This document shows, piece after piece, positions 28,935 to 37,952 of a stretch of 64,000 bases of DNA. The notes beneath the pieces were generated by a model. The model saw nothing but the letters and a program-made list of their open reading frames with translations, did not search any database and was not told where the DNA came from. The stretch comes from Parasphingorhabdus flavimaris (lineage in GTDB: Bacteria; Pseudomonadota; Alphaproteobacteria; Sphingomonadales; Sphingomonadaceae). The DNA lies in assembly GCF_013371215.1 (NCBI RefSeq), contig NZ_JABWMH010000002.1:124001-188000 (forward strand), in the 5' to 3' direction. Position 1 is the stretch's first letter. Each line of letters begins with the position of its first letter. The position numbers were made by a program, and so were the translations under genes.

Positions 28935-30055
28935 CGGACAACCCCGGTATATTGCTGACGCTTCTGGCGTTTCTCATTGTCATTGGCGTACTCGTGTTTG
29001 TGCACGAGATGGGACATTATCTGGTTGGCCGCTGGTGCGGTGTGAAGGCAGAAACTTTTTCCATCGGTTTTGGCAAGGAAATCGCCGGATGGACGGACAA
29101 GCGGGGAACCCGCTGGAAAGTCTGTATGCTGCCGCTGGGCGGTTACGTCCAGTTCGCTGGCGATATGGATCCGTCGGGCATGAAGAGCAAGGAATGGCTC
29201 AGCCTGCCCGCGGCAGAACGAAACCAGACCTTCCAGTCCAAATCACTATGGCAGCGCGCCGCAATCGTGATTGCCGGACCAGCGATCAATTTTATCTTCG
29301 CAATACTGATCATCATGGGTTTTGTTATCGCTTATGGCACGAGCGCCGCTCTGCCGATCGCGCAACAAATTTCGGAAAATTCGACCGCAGCGGCAATCGG
29401 TATGCAACCCGGGGACAGAGTCATATCCGTTGCCGGCGAGAAAATTGACCTGTTCGAAGATCTTCAGCAGAAAATTATAATGATACCCGATCAGAACGTC
29501 GAGATTGTCTACGAGCGGGATGGTCAGCTTATCGCCGGGCAGGGCAAGATTGGCGTCAATATCATGAAAGACCGGTTCGGAAACGAATATCGGCTCGGTT
29601 TGCTGGGAATGTCATCCAGTCAGGTGGAGTGGCGGGAAGTCAGCCCTATCGAGGCTCCGGTAGTGGCAGTGGAAAAGACCGCTGCGATTGTGGACCAAAT
29701 CACCACCACTCTCGGTCAGGTCATCACCGGCAAGCGCTCGATCAAGGAACTGGGCGGGCCGCTTAAAATTGCTCAGGTTTCCGGCGAGCAGTTCAAGATG
29801 GGGCTTGAAACCTTCGTTCTGTTTGTCGCCCTGATCTCAATTAACTTGGGGTTCATCAACCTGCTGCCAATCCCCATGCTGGATGGAGGGCATCTGATGT
29901 TCTATGCGATTGAGGCGGTTCGGCGGAAGCCAGCCAGTCCAAAGGTGCAGGAGTGGGCTTTCAAGTCCGGATTTGCATTGGTCATGGTGTTCATGCTGGT
30001 GGTGACATTTAATGATTTGTCCTCATTTGGTCTGTTCCGGGCGCTGTCCGGCTGA
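28931..30055 (+). CDS. rseP: RIP zinc metalloprotease RseP
   Basis: A 374-residue site-2 protease. H25-E26-x-x-H29 in VFVHEMGHYL is the zinc site in the first span, and NLLPIPMLDGGH near residue 320 supplies the third ligand. One PDZ domain lies at about residues 130-210. It cleaves anti-sigma factors and remnant signal peptides within the inner membrane. The start is TTG at 28931, overlapping the dxr stop by four bases; no ATG gives a full first transmembrane segment. Confidence 0.95.
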   Translation: MTDNPGILLTLLAFLIVIGVLVFVHEMGHYLVGRWCGVKAETFSIGFGKEIAGWTDKRGTRWKVCMLPLGGYVQFAGDMDPSGMKSKEWLSLPAAERNQTFQSKSLWQRAAIVIAGPAINFIFAILIIMGFVIAYGTSAALPIAQQISENSTAAAIGMQPGDRVISVAGEKIDLFEDLQQKIIMIPDQNVEIVYERDGQLIAGQGKIGVNIMKDRFGNEYRLGLLGMSSSQVEWREVSPIEAPVVAVEKTAAIVDQITTTLGQVITGKRSIKELGGPLKIAQVSGEQFKMGLETFVLFVALISINLGFINLLPIPMLDGGHLMFYAIEAVRRKPASPKVQEWAFKSGFALVMVFMLVVTFNDLSSFGLFRALSG

Positions 30056-30162
30056 TTGACCATTGATTGACTCGCTGCATTGGGGCAGGGGGTTCGCGAA
30101 GTTGGTGCACTGGTGCCAGTTTTATTTTGTTTTGGGTTTATGGTGTGAAAGCGAGTTGGTCT

Positions 30163-32868
30163 GTGAATCATAAAAAGCGGATTCTACCCTTATTGATGTG
30201 CGGCACCATTTTGGGTGGTACGGCTGTTCCTTTGCAAGCACAGGAAGCAGCGCAAGCTGCACCGGTGGTGCCGGCTGAGGACACCATTAAATCCATCGTG
30301 GTCAGCGGTGCCCAGCGATTGGAGCCGACCACCGTTTTGTCCTACATGCAATTACGCGTCGGACAGACTTACACACAGGAATCGGCTGACCAGGCTTTGA
30401 AGGACCTGTTCGAGACAGAATTGTTCAAGGACGTCAGCATCCGCAACAACGATGGTGCGGTTGTAATCGACGTGGTCGAGAACCCGGTGATCAACCGCAT
30501 TTTGCTGGAAGGCAACAAGCGGATCAAGGAAGACAAGATCTATCCCGAAATCCGCCTGGCTCCCCGACAGATATTTACCCGTTCAAAGGTTCGGGCCGAT
30601 GTGGCTAGAATCATCGAACTATATAAGCGCAAAGGCCGGTTTGCGGCCAATGTCGAGCCGAAGATGGTACAGTTGGACCAGAATCGCGTCGATATTGTCT
30701 TCGAGATCAATGAAGGACCGAAGTCGAAGGTTCAGCAGATTAATATCATTGGCAACGAAGAGTTTTCCGACGGCAAGTTGCGCGGTGAAATGGTCACGAA
30801 ACAATCGCGTTTCTACCGTTTTTTCAGTTCAAGCGACACTTATGATCCGGATCGTCTGGCATTTGACCAGCAGAAGCTCCGCCAGTTCTACCTGACCGAG
30901 GGCTATGCGGATTTTCGCGTCATTTCCGCGATCGCCGAGCTCACACCTGACAAGCGTGATTTCATCATCACCTATGTGGTCGAAGAAGGCGATCGCTATC
31001 AGTTCGGTGAAGTATCCGTGGAAAGCGACATCCGTGATTTCACGCCGGAATTCCTGACCCCTCAGCTTCCCATGAAAACGGGAGACTTCTATAACGCCAA
31101 GCAGGTTGAAGACACGGTCGAACGCCTGTCGGAAACTGCCGGCCTGTTCGGCTACGCTTTCGCCGATGTCCGGCCCGAATTCACGCGGAACAAAGACACG
31201 CTGACCATGGACATTCTGTTCCAGGTGGCGGAAAGCGACCGGGTTTATGTCGAGCGGATCGACATAAACGGAAATACGCTGACCCAGGACAAGGTCGTGC
31301 GCCGCGAATTCCGTCTCAACGAAGGCGATGCGTTTAACAGTTTCCAGGTCAAGCGGTCTGCCAACAGGATTAAATCTTTAGGCTTTTTCCAAGACGAACT
31401 GGAAATCGAGCAGAGGCAGGGCAGCGCTCCCGACCGCATCATATTGGAAGCCAATGTTGAAGAAAGGGCGACCGGCGAACTGCAGCTTTCTGCTGGCTTC
31501 TCCAGTGTTGAAAACTTTATTCTGCAGGCATCTATCCGGCAGCGGAACTTCCGTGGGAAAGGCCAGGAACTGCGAGCCAGTGCCAGCTATTCTAGCTACT
31601 CCCAATCGATCGAGCTGGGTTTTACCGAACCTTATCTGTTTGACCGGAATATTGCAGTGGGCGCCGACATTTTTCGCCGTGACACGAACAGCTTCAACTT
31701 TGTGAATAACAATCGTGAAACCACCTTTGAACAGCTTACCACAGGTTTCCAAATCCGGGCTGGTGTCCCGATTACCGAATATCTGTCCGCTTCGCTGCGC
31801 TACGGCCTCAGCCACGATGACGTGACGCTCGAACCAAGCCTGTTCTTTCAGGACAGCAATGGCGATGGGATAAGGGGGAATAGTCCGGGCGATCAGTGTG
31901 ACCCGCTTGTAGCCGGACGCTTTCTTTGCGATGCTTTGGGCAGTCGCACAACCTCGTCGCTCGGCGCATCGTTAATCTATGACGATCGCGACAATCGTAT
32001 CCGGCCGACCCGTGGCCAATCAATAGTCGGCAGTGTAGATTTTGCCGGTTTGGGCGGTAGCGTAAAATATCTCCGTGGCCGTCTGAATGCTTCCAAACAT
32101 TGGCGTGTCCTGGGCGACTTTATCTTTACGGCCAGTGCCGAGGGTGGATATATCCACCCGCTTGAAGATCGAGGCAGTGCAGCGGACGGTATCGATGATG
32201 TTCGGCTGACTGACCGCTTTTTCCTGGGTGAACCGCAGATTCGGGGTTTTGACATCCGGGGTGTTGGTCCACGCGTCGTGCGCTCAACGACAATCCCGGG
32301 ACTGGATACCAACGGCAATCCGATCAATCAGCTTGTGGAAGTAACCAATGGTACCCAGACTGACGATGCTATCGGCGGTCGAGCCTATTATTTGGCACGG
32401 GCAGAGCTTGAAATCCCGCTTGGTTCCGGTGCGCGCGAACTTGGTCTGCGCCCATCCATCTTCGTCGATGTCGGGGCCGTGTTCAATGTCGTCCAGCCTT
32501 TGCTGTTGACCGATGCCCAAACCCAGAGCTTCGGCTCGCGCCAGGTTTTTGATGCGGCCGGTGATCCGGTTCTCGATGCCAACGGGAACGCCACGTTTGA
32601 ATCAGCGCCGCAATATTTGACCGTCAATGCCGCTGGTGAAGCGGTGACGACATTTGATGCGATGACCGGTGGCGTCGCAAATCCGATCGCGACCAGTTTC
32701 ACGGAAAGATTCTTCGGCGACTCGATAAACCCGCGATTGTCGGTGGGTATTGGCGTGAACTGGAATTCACCATTTGGTCCATTCAGGATCGACGTCGCCA
32801 AGGCTCTGTTGAAAGAGCCGGGTGATGATACTAAACTATTCACATTTAACGTAGGAACCCAATTCTGA
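30163..32868 (+). CDS. bamA: Outer membrane assembly factor BamA
   Basis: About 901 residues. A signal peptide (ILPLLMCGTILGGTAVPLQA) precedes five POTRA domains (from IKSIVVSGAQRLEPTTV to about residue 430) and a 16-strand barrel with the loop-6 motif IRGFDIRG and a terminal Phe. It inserts beta-barrel proteins in the outer membrane. The start is uncertain: GTG at 30163 gives the cleanest signal peptide, but GTG at 30145 is also open. Two extracellular insertions are unusually long, one with the calcium-loop-like DSNGDGIRGN. BamA is larger here than the roughly 810 residues of E. coli. Confidence 0.93.
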   Translation: MNHKKRILPLLMCGTILGGTAVPLQAQEAAQAAPVVPAEDTIKSIVVSGAQRLEPTTVLSYMQLRVGQTYTQESADQALKDLFETELFKDVSIRNNDGAVVIDVVENPVINRILLEGNKRIKEDKIYPEIRLAPRQIFTRSKVRADVARIIELYKRKGRFAANVEPKMVQLDQNRVDIVFEINEGPKSKVQQINIIGNEEFSDGKLRGEMVTKQSRFYRFFSSSDTYDPDRLAFDQQKLRQFYLTEGYADFRVISAIAELTPDKRDFIITYVVEEGDRYQFGEVSVESDIRDFTPEFLTPQLPMKTGDFYNAKQVEDTVERLSETAGLFGYAFADVRPEFTRNKDTLTMDILFQVAESDRVYVERIDINGNTLTQDKVVRREFRLNEGDAFNSFQVKRSANRIKSLGFFQDELEIEQRQGSAPDRIILEANVEERATGELQLSAGFSSVENFILQASIRQRNFRGKGQELRASASYSSYSQSIELGFTEPYLFDRNIAVGADIFRRDTNSFNFVNNNRETTFEQLTTGFQIRAGVPITEYLSASLRYGLSHDDVTLEPSLFFQDSNGDGIRGNSPGDQCDPLVAGRFLCDALGSRTTSSLGASLIYDDRDNRIRPTRGQSIVGSVDFAGLGGSVKYLRGRLNASKHWRVLGDFIFTASAEGGYIHPLEDRGSAADGIDDVRLTDRFFLGEPQIRGFDIRGVGPRVVRSTTIPGLDTNGNPINQLVEVTNGTQTDDAIGGRAYYLARAELEIPLGSGARELGLRPSIFVDVGAVFNVVQPLLLTDAQTQSFGSRQVFDAAGDPVLDANGNATFESAPQYLTVNAAGEAVTTFDAMTGGVANPIATSFTERFFGDSINPRLSVGIGVNWNSPFGPFRIDVAKALLKEPGDDTKLFTFNVGTQF

Positions 32869-33512
32869 TGACCATTATTTCAAAGACGATTCTGAAATCA
32901 GCCGCAGTTGCTATGGTAGCATTGACAGCACCGGCATTGGTGTCCGCGCCCGCGATGGCACAATCGAAGTCGAGCATAGCCATGGCCAATTACGAAGCAG
33001 CGATGGCGAAATCGCAGGCTTATACGGTGGCGATGACGCAGATGCAGACCACCTATAAGACTGACATTGATGCAATCAATGCTCGTGCGGCGGCGCTGCA
33101 AACGGAACTCAAGCCAGTCGTAGAAGCTTATAATGCAGCGGTTCAAAAACCTGGCGCAACCCCGCAATCGGTACAGCCTCAGGCTCAGGCATTGCAGGCA
33201 AAGCAGCAATCTGCCCAGCAGGAACTCGCCGGGCTTCGGCAGAGAATCAATCTTGCAACAGCATATGTCGAAGAACAGATCGCCTTGAAGCTGGAAGCGG
33301 CGGTTAAAGCGACGATGAAAGCAAAGAATGTCGATCTGGTTCTGTCGCCGCAAGCCGTTATCGCGCGCGAGCCCCATGTTGATATCACCGATGCGATTGT
33401 TATCGAACTGAACAAGCTGGTGCCATCGGTATCGATTACGCCACCTGCCGGATGGGAGCCAGGCAAAGCAAATCAGCAGCAGCCACCTGCGGCCCAGCCA
33501 GCAAGCCGCTAG
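32868..33512 (+). CDS. OmpH/Skp-family periplasmic chaperone
   Basis: A 214-residue exported protein with a clear signal peptide (about residues 1-31, ending SAPAMAQ) and a long Ala/Gln-rich coiled coil (about 45-145), as in Skp, then a conserved NVDLVLSPQAVIAREPHVDITDAI segment typical of the family. Skp-type proteins hold unfolded outer-membrane proteins for BamA. The C-terminal 25 residues are Pro/Gln-rich. ATG at 32868 shares a base with the bamA stop. Confidence 0.9.
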   Translation: MTIISKTILKSAAVAMVALTAPALVSAPAMAQSKSSIAMANYEAAMAKSQAYTVAMTQMQTTYKTDIDAINARAAALQTELKPVVEAYNAAVQKPGATPQSVQPQAQALQAKQQSAQQELAGLRQRINLATAYVEEQIALKLEAAVKATMKAKNVDLVLSPQAVIAREPHVDITDAIVIELNKLVPSVSITPPAGWEPGKANQQQPPAAQPASR

Positions 33513-33522
33513 TTGAGTATTG

Positions 33523-33981
33523 ATGACCGAACTTCTCAACTATGATGTGACCAAGGTGATGGCGGTGTTACCGCACCGCTATCCCATGTTGCTGGTCGAT
33601 CGGGTGGAAGAGCTCATCAAGGATGAATCCATCCGGGCGATCAAGGCCGTCACAATAAACGAAGGCTTTTTCCAGGGGCATTTTCCGGGTCGTCCGATCA
33701 TGCCGGGTGTCCTGATTGTCGAGGCGCTGGCGCAAGCCGCCGGCGTTCTGGCAATGGAGAGCTTCGACATGGTTGGATCGGGCAAGCTGGTCTATTTTAT
33801 GGCCATCGACGGGGCGAAGTTTCGCCAACCGGTCGAGCCTGGTTGCTTGCTGTCCTTGAACGTGAAATTTGAACAGAAGCGTGCGCGTGTCTGCAAATTC
33901 TCCGGGCAGGCGATGATCGGCGACAAACTGGCTGCCGAAGCGAACTTCACCGCGATGATCGCCGATCCGCCTTCGACGTAA
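33523..33981 (+). CDS. fabZ: 3-hydroxyacyl-ACP dehydratase FabZ
   Basis: A 152-residue hot-dog-fold dehydratase. H53 in [12 protein letters not shown] and E67 in [10 protein letters not shown] are the catalytic pair. It dehydrates beta-hydroxyacyl-ACP in fatty-acid synthesis. ATG at 33523 is chosen over the TTG before it. In most proteobacteria lpxD lies before fabZ and lpxA after it; here ompH precedes and rpmE follows, so the lipid A genes are missing from the locus. Confidence 0.96.
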   Translation: MTELLNYDVTKVMAVLPHRYPMLLVDRVEELIKDESIRAIKAVTINEGFFQGHFPGRPIMPGVLIVEALAQAAGVLAMESFDMVGSGKLVYFMAIDGAKFRQPVEPGCLLSLNVKFEQKRARVCKFSGQAMIGDKLAAEANFTAMIADPPST

Positions 33982-34091
33982 GCTTTTGCAAAAGAATCTT
34001 GCCCTTTTGCCATGCCGCGGTTAATGCGCCGCTTCCGTTAAATTTATTCGCTTTGGGTCTGGTCGGTAACCAGCCTGTTTAGGAGCCGAAA

Positions 34092-34322
34092 ATGAAATCC
34101 GATACGCATCCAGATTATCACATGATCACCGTTCAGATGACCGATGGCACGACTTTTGAAACCCGTTCGACATGGGGCAAAGAAGGCGACACGCTTCAAC
34201 TCGACATTGATCCGTCATCGCACCCTGCATGGACAGGCGGCAACCAGCGTCTTCTCGACCAGGGTGGCCAGGTGGCTCGCTTCAACAAGCGCTTTGGTGG
34301 TTTGTCGCTCAAAAAGAGCTAA
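34092..34322 (+). CDS. rpmE: Ribosomal protein bL31, zinc-free type
   Basis: A 76-residue L31 with [22 protein letters not shown] and the [10 protein letters not shown] motif. It has no cysteine, so it is the C-minus form that does not bind zinc. ATG at 34092 follows TAGGAG. The hairpin at 34329-34357 terminates it. Confidence 0.95.
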   Translation: MKSDTHPDYHMITVQMTDGTTFETRSTWGKEGDTLQLDIDPSSHPAWTGGNQRLLDQGGQVARFNKRFGGLSLKKS

Positions 34323-34328
34323 TACATG

Positions 34329-34357
34329 GTTGAGGCTATTGATTAGCCTCAACTTTT
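34329..34357 (+). terminator. Rho-independent terminator of rpmE
   Basis: GTTGAGGCTA (34329-34338) pairs perfectly with TAGCCTCAAC (34344-34353) around a 5-base loop, followed by TTTT. The T-run overlaps the stop codon of the convergent pxpC. Confidence 0.85.
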
Positions 34358-35303
34358 ACCACAATTTGATCTGGCCCAGCCAGGAAGATAGCAGGGAAAG
34401 CTTTTCCCGGTATATTTCTGTGGCCCGCTCAGCTGTGGTTTGGACAAACTGGATCCGCGATCCCGAACCCAGCTGCCCGATCAAGTGACGGTCGGCGCGA
34501 ATGACCTGCGCTATCCGGGGGTAGCCTCCGGTTGTCTGAGCGTCAGGGCCGAGCAGATAGGGCTGTCCGCTGGGCGGCAATTGGATTGTTCCCGGAAACA
34601 CGGCTGCGCTTGGCATGTTGGATGTTTCGCTGGCGATCAGCGATATTCCCTCGAGGACCAGCCCCATTCTATTGGCGCGGGCTCCGACGGTGTAGGGATC
34701 CAGACACAGGTTATCCAAAATCGGCATGTTCGGTCCGGTTGCTTCCGGACCGGCGGTAATCCTCAGAACATGGTCATCGCTGTAATATGGCCGCAGATTT
34801 TCTGGTGTGGTTCGCGCCGACTCGACGCTGGACTCGCTATCGGCGAACGCGATCACGTCCTCGGCTCTGAGCGCACGTCCATGAAAGCCACCGAGGCCAG
34901 CGGCCAGACAGGTTGACTGGCCGCCCAGCAGAGGTTCTGCCTCGATTTCTGCCGATATGGCAAGATATGTTCGACATCCGGGTCGGCTGGGGCCGATATG
35001 GATATTGTCTCCCGCAACCAGTCTCAATCTATGATGCTGGGGATGGTCGTGGCCGTTAATCCGGACATAGGCAGCAGCGCCAACGACGGCGATCGAACAT
35101 GGGGCGTTCAACTGGAAAATGGCATCCGTCAGCGTGATTTCCAGGCCGATCGCGCCAAAGGACTTGCCGACGAGGAAATTTGCCAGCGCAAGTGACAGGC
35201 AATCGGCCGCGCCTGCCGCGGGCATCCCGAGATGCCGATGACCGGTGAATGGAGCGCCTTGCAAGCTGGTTTGCAACCCGGCTTTTATAACCGTGATGCT
35301 CAT
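34356..35303 (-). CDS. pxpC: 5-oxoprolinase subunit PxpC (biotin-dependent carboxyltransferase fold)
   Basis: A 315-residue protein of the AHS2/KipA fold with LQGAPFTGHRHLGMPAAGAAD near the start and GYPRIAQVIRADRHLIGQL near the end. With PxpA and PxpB it forms the ATP-dependent bacterial 5-oxoprolinase that opens pyroglutamate to glutamate. It is the last of four overlapping minus-strand genes; its start overlaps the pxpB stop by four bases. Confidence 0.9.
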   Translation of the reverse strand: MSITVIKAGLQTSLQGAPFTGHRHLGMPAAGAADCLSLALANFLVGKSFGAIGLEITLTDAIFQLNAPCSIAVVGAAAYVRINGHDHPQHHRLRLVAGDNIHIGPSRPGCRTYLAISAEIEAEPLLGGQSTCLAAGLGGFHGRALRAEDVIAFADSESSVESARTTPENLRPYYSDDHVLRITAGPEATGPNMPILDNLCLDPYTVGARANRMGLVLEGISLIASETSNMPSAAVFPGTIQLPPSGQPYLLGPDAQTTGGYPRIAQVIRADRHLIGQLGSGSRIQFVQTTAERATEIYREKLSLLSSWLGQIKLW

Positions 35304-35971
35304 CCATCCGCCTCCGGTTGCCAGTGTTCGAATGTTTCCTTTGAAATGGACTCGAAACGAATATTCTGTCCGGCCGAGAGCAAAGCCGGCTGGTCTCTCG
35401 AAGGATCAAACAAGCGGAGCGGCGTCCGGCCGATGATCGGCCAACCGCCGGGACTGTCGAAGGAGTAGATGCAGCTTTGCTGGCCGATAATACCGATTGA
35501 ACCCGCGGCAACCAATTGTCGCGGATTGTCGAGCCGGCCAATTGCTGGACTGTTTTCGTTGCTCTCGAGATAGGCAAAGCCGGGCATGAACCCGAGCATG
35601 GCGACGCGGTGCAGTTGTGCAACGTGCCAGGATGGCAGGTCTTTGGCCGCGATCCCGAGTCTATTGGCAATATAGTCGCGATCCGGGGCGAATTCCGGCT
35701 CGTAGCAGACGGGAATTGTTACGGCTGGGAGTGCGCCGGGGGTGACGACGGTCCGGTCGGCGAGCTGTTTGGAAACCATTCTGGCAGCTTCGTCGGGCGC
35801 GGTGAGAGCGGGGTCAAATTGCACAGCTATGCTGTCGATACCCGGAACGATCTCGGTCCAGTATCGACTGGCTGAAAAGGCTATCTGAGCGGCAATGATG
35901 GCTTCCCAGTCGGGCAGCTTGATATTGATCCAGTCATCACAGATGTGGATAGCAGCATCGTCCATGGTCAC
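35300..35971 (-). CDS. pxpB: 5-oxoprolinase subunit PxpB (KipI-like)
   Basis: A 223-residue AHS1/KipI-fold protein. The conserved VQFDPALTAPDEAARM, VCYEPEFAPD and LGFMPGFAYL motifs are visible, the last typical of the family. In Bacillus the homologue KipI was first described as a kinase inhibitor, but next to pxpA and pxpC the 5-oxoprolinase role is much more likely. It shares one base with the pxpA stop. Confidence 0.9.
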   Translation of the reverse strand: MTMDDAAIHICDDWINIKLPDWEAIIAAQIAFSASRYWTEIVPGIDSIAVQFDPALTAPDEAARMVSKQLADRTVVTPGALPAVTIPVCYEPEFAPDRDYIANRLGIAAKDLPSWHVAQLHRVAMLGFMPGFAYLESNENSPAIGRLDNPRQLVAAGSIGIIGQQSCIYSFDSPGGWPIIGRTPLRLFDPSRDQPALLSAGQNIRFESISKETFEHWQPEADG

Positions 35972-36726
35972 TATCTACCGGACCCGATCAATATACCCGC
36001 TTGTTCCAGAGCCGTGCGCATCCGCCTGGCGGTTTCCAGGGCACCGTCGCTGTCCGAATGGAGGCAAAGCGTCTGTGCTCCAATCGTCAGAGAAGTGCCG
36101 TCTTGTGCCGGCAAGGGCGTGGCTTTCGCCAGGCTCAGGCCTTGCCGAATCCGGTCGTCTTCATCTGCAATTACCGCGCCGGCTTCGCTGCGCGGAACCA
36201 GCCTGCCGTTGCTGCTATATTGGCGATCGATGAATGCCTCGGCGATGAAGGAAATCCCTTTGTCGCTGGCTTTCCGCTCGACCAGCGAGCCAGGCATGCC
36301 GACAAGAGCGAGGTTGGCGCGCGCTGCCATATCGACCAGAAGGGTCGACAGGCCGGGGTCGTCCTGCGCATCGTTATAAAGTGCGCCGTGCGGCTTGATA
36401 TGGGTCAGGTTTACGCGGACTTCTGCCGCAATCTCTGTGATGTCCTGCAGTTGCCGTGTCAGGCTGGCTTCGAGATCTGCCGGCGAGATGTCCATGGAGG
36501 TCCGGCCGAAACCGGCCCGATCGGGATAAGAGGGATGGGCGCCTGGGGCGATTGAACCGGATTTTGCGGCCATCAACATGGTCCGCATGACATCTGGCGA
36601 CCCCGCATGACCGCCACAGGCGATATTGCAGCTGGAGACAATGTCCATGATTGCAATATCGCGGGCGATGCCATCCGGGCTATCGGTCTCGCCGAGGTCC
36701 GCATTCAGATCGATCATCGACGTCAC
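35971..36726 (-). CDS. pxpA: 5-oxoprolinase subunit PxpA (LamB/YcsF family)
   Basis: A 251-residue LamB/YcsF protein that begins IDLNADLGE, the family hallmark, followed by SCNIACGGHAGSPDVM and GAHPSYPDRAGFGR. It is the metal-dependent polysaccharide-deacetylase-like subunit of 5-oxoprolinase. Its start overlaps the stop of the Nramp-like gene by four bases, so the four genes from transporter to pxpC are probably one transcript. Confidence 0.93.
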   Translation of the reverse strand: MTSMIDLNADLGETDSPDGIARDIAIMDIVSSCNIACGGHAGSPDVMRTMLMAAKSGSIAPGAHPSYPDRAGFGRTSMDISPADLEASLTRQLQDITEIAAEVRVNLTHIKPHGALYNDAQDDPGLSTLLVDMAARANLALVGMPGSLVERKASDKGISFIAEAFIDRQYSSNGRLVPRSEAGAVIADEDDRIRQGLSLAKATPLPAQDGTSLTIGAQTLCLHSDSDGALETARRMRTALEQAGILIGSGR

Positions 36727-37934
36727 GGCCAGAAGCCCAATGCACGGGCAATCAAGCGGAAACCCAGTCCGGTAGTGACCAGCAATATGGCGACACCCAG
36801 AATATTGGCCTTGAGGCCATTGGCATATTGGCCGAGCAAATTCCGGTCATTGGCCAGCTTGAGCAGAAACAGCGCGACAATAGGGAGCAGCAGTCCATTG
36901 GCAATCTGGGCGACAAATATCAGTTCAACCGGACGATATCCTGAGAGCGCCGCGACCGTGCCGGAGATGATCACTATCAGGGCACCGATCTGGAACGGCC
37001 TGCGCGAGCCGGAGGATTTGAAAATCTCTTGCACGATATAGCCGGTCGCCAACGGGGCGGTGATGGCGGAGGTCAGGCCCGCCGCGAATAGCCCCGCGCC
37101 CAGCGTGAAGGTCGCCATGCTGCCGAACAGAGGTGTAAGCTGCTGGGCCATATCCACGGCATTTTCGATCGTCTTGCCACTGCCGAACAGGCTGGCCGCT
37201 GCCGTTGCCAATATGGTCATCGATACCAGTCCGCCAATGCCGATCGAGAGCGTCGTGTCCAGCTGTGCGTCGGGCAATTGCTTTGCATCCCAGCGCTCCC
37301 GGACACTCGCCGCGTGAAGAAACAGATTATAGGGGACGATAGTGGTGCCGATGAGGGCAATTGCGGTCATCAGGCCGCCATCGGGGACCGAGGGAATGAA
37401 GCCTCGCAACAGAGCGCCCAGATCCGGCCTGATAAGCAGAAAGGTCAGAAGAAAGGCCAGGCTCATCAGCATCACCAGAGCGATCAGGATATTCTCTATC
37501 CATTTAGGCTTTGTGAAAACCAGCATCAACGACGCGAACAGGGCAATGGAGATGATCACCGGCGCTATGCCAAATGCCAGTGGGCCTCCATTGATGGCTT
37601 CCAGACCCAGCGCAGCTCCCGACATGTTGCCCGCTTCATATGCTGCGTTGCCGAGCACAAGCGCGGAAATCAGAAGCAGGGAGGCAAGAATGCGGCCAAT
37701 TGGCGATGCAATGGTTTTCAGCATGGCTTCGGCCAGGCCGAGCTGCGTGACCAGCGCGATGCGGACCGCGAAGCTTTGCAGAATGATCGTCGTGATGGTG
37801 GCAAATACCAGAGCCCACAGCAGCGCGAAGCCGAAATTGGCGCCTGCCAGGGTACAGGCCGTGACGGTTCCCGGGCCGATGAATGCAGCGGAAACCATCA
37901 TGCCGGGACCGGGGCGATAGCGACTGAGTTTCAT
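36723..37934 (-). CDS. Nramp-family transporter lacking the canonical metal site
   Basis: A 403-residue protein with about eleven transmembrane spans and the overall Nramp order. The TM1 metal motif DPGN is replaced by G20-P21-G22-T23 (AFIGPGTVTA), and the TM6 MPH motif by V200-P201-Y202 (TTIVPYNLFLHAAS). The four usual Mn2+/Fe2+ ligands are therefore all changed. Its place directly before pxpABC, with a 4-bp overlap, suggests it imports the substrate, perhaps 5-oxoproline, rather than a metal. That is inference. Inner membrane. Confidence 0.85.
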   Translation of the reverse strand: MKLSRYRPGPGMMVSAAFIGPGTVTACTLAGANFGFALLWALVFATITTIILQSFAVRIALVTQLGLAEAMLKTIASPIGRILASLLLISALVLGNAAYEAGNMSGAALGLEAINGGPLAFGIAPVIISIALFASLMLVFTKPKWIENILIALVMLMSLAFLLTFLLIRPDLGALLRGFIPSVPDGGLMTAIALIGTTIVPYNLFLHAASVRERWDAKQLPDAQLDTTLSIGIGGLVSMTILATAAASLFGSGKTIENAVDMAQQLTPLFGSMATFTLGAGLFAAGLTSAITAPLATGYIVQEIFKSSGSRRPFQIGALIVIISGTVAALSGYRPVELIFVAQIANGLLLPIVALFLLKLANDRNLLGQYANGLKANILGVAILLVTTGLGFRLIARALGFWP

Positions 37935-37952
37935 TATTATTGCGCCATTTCT

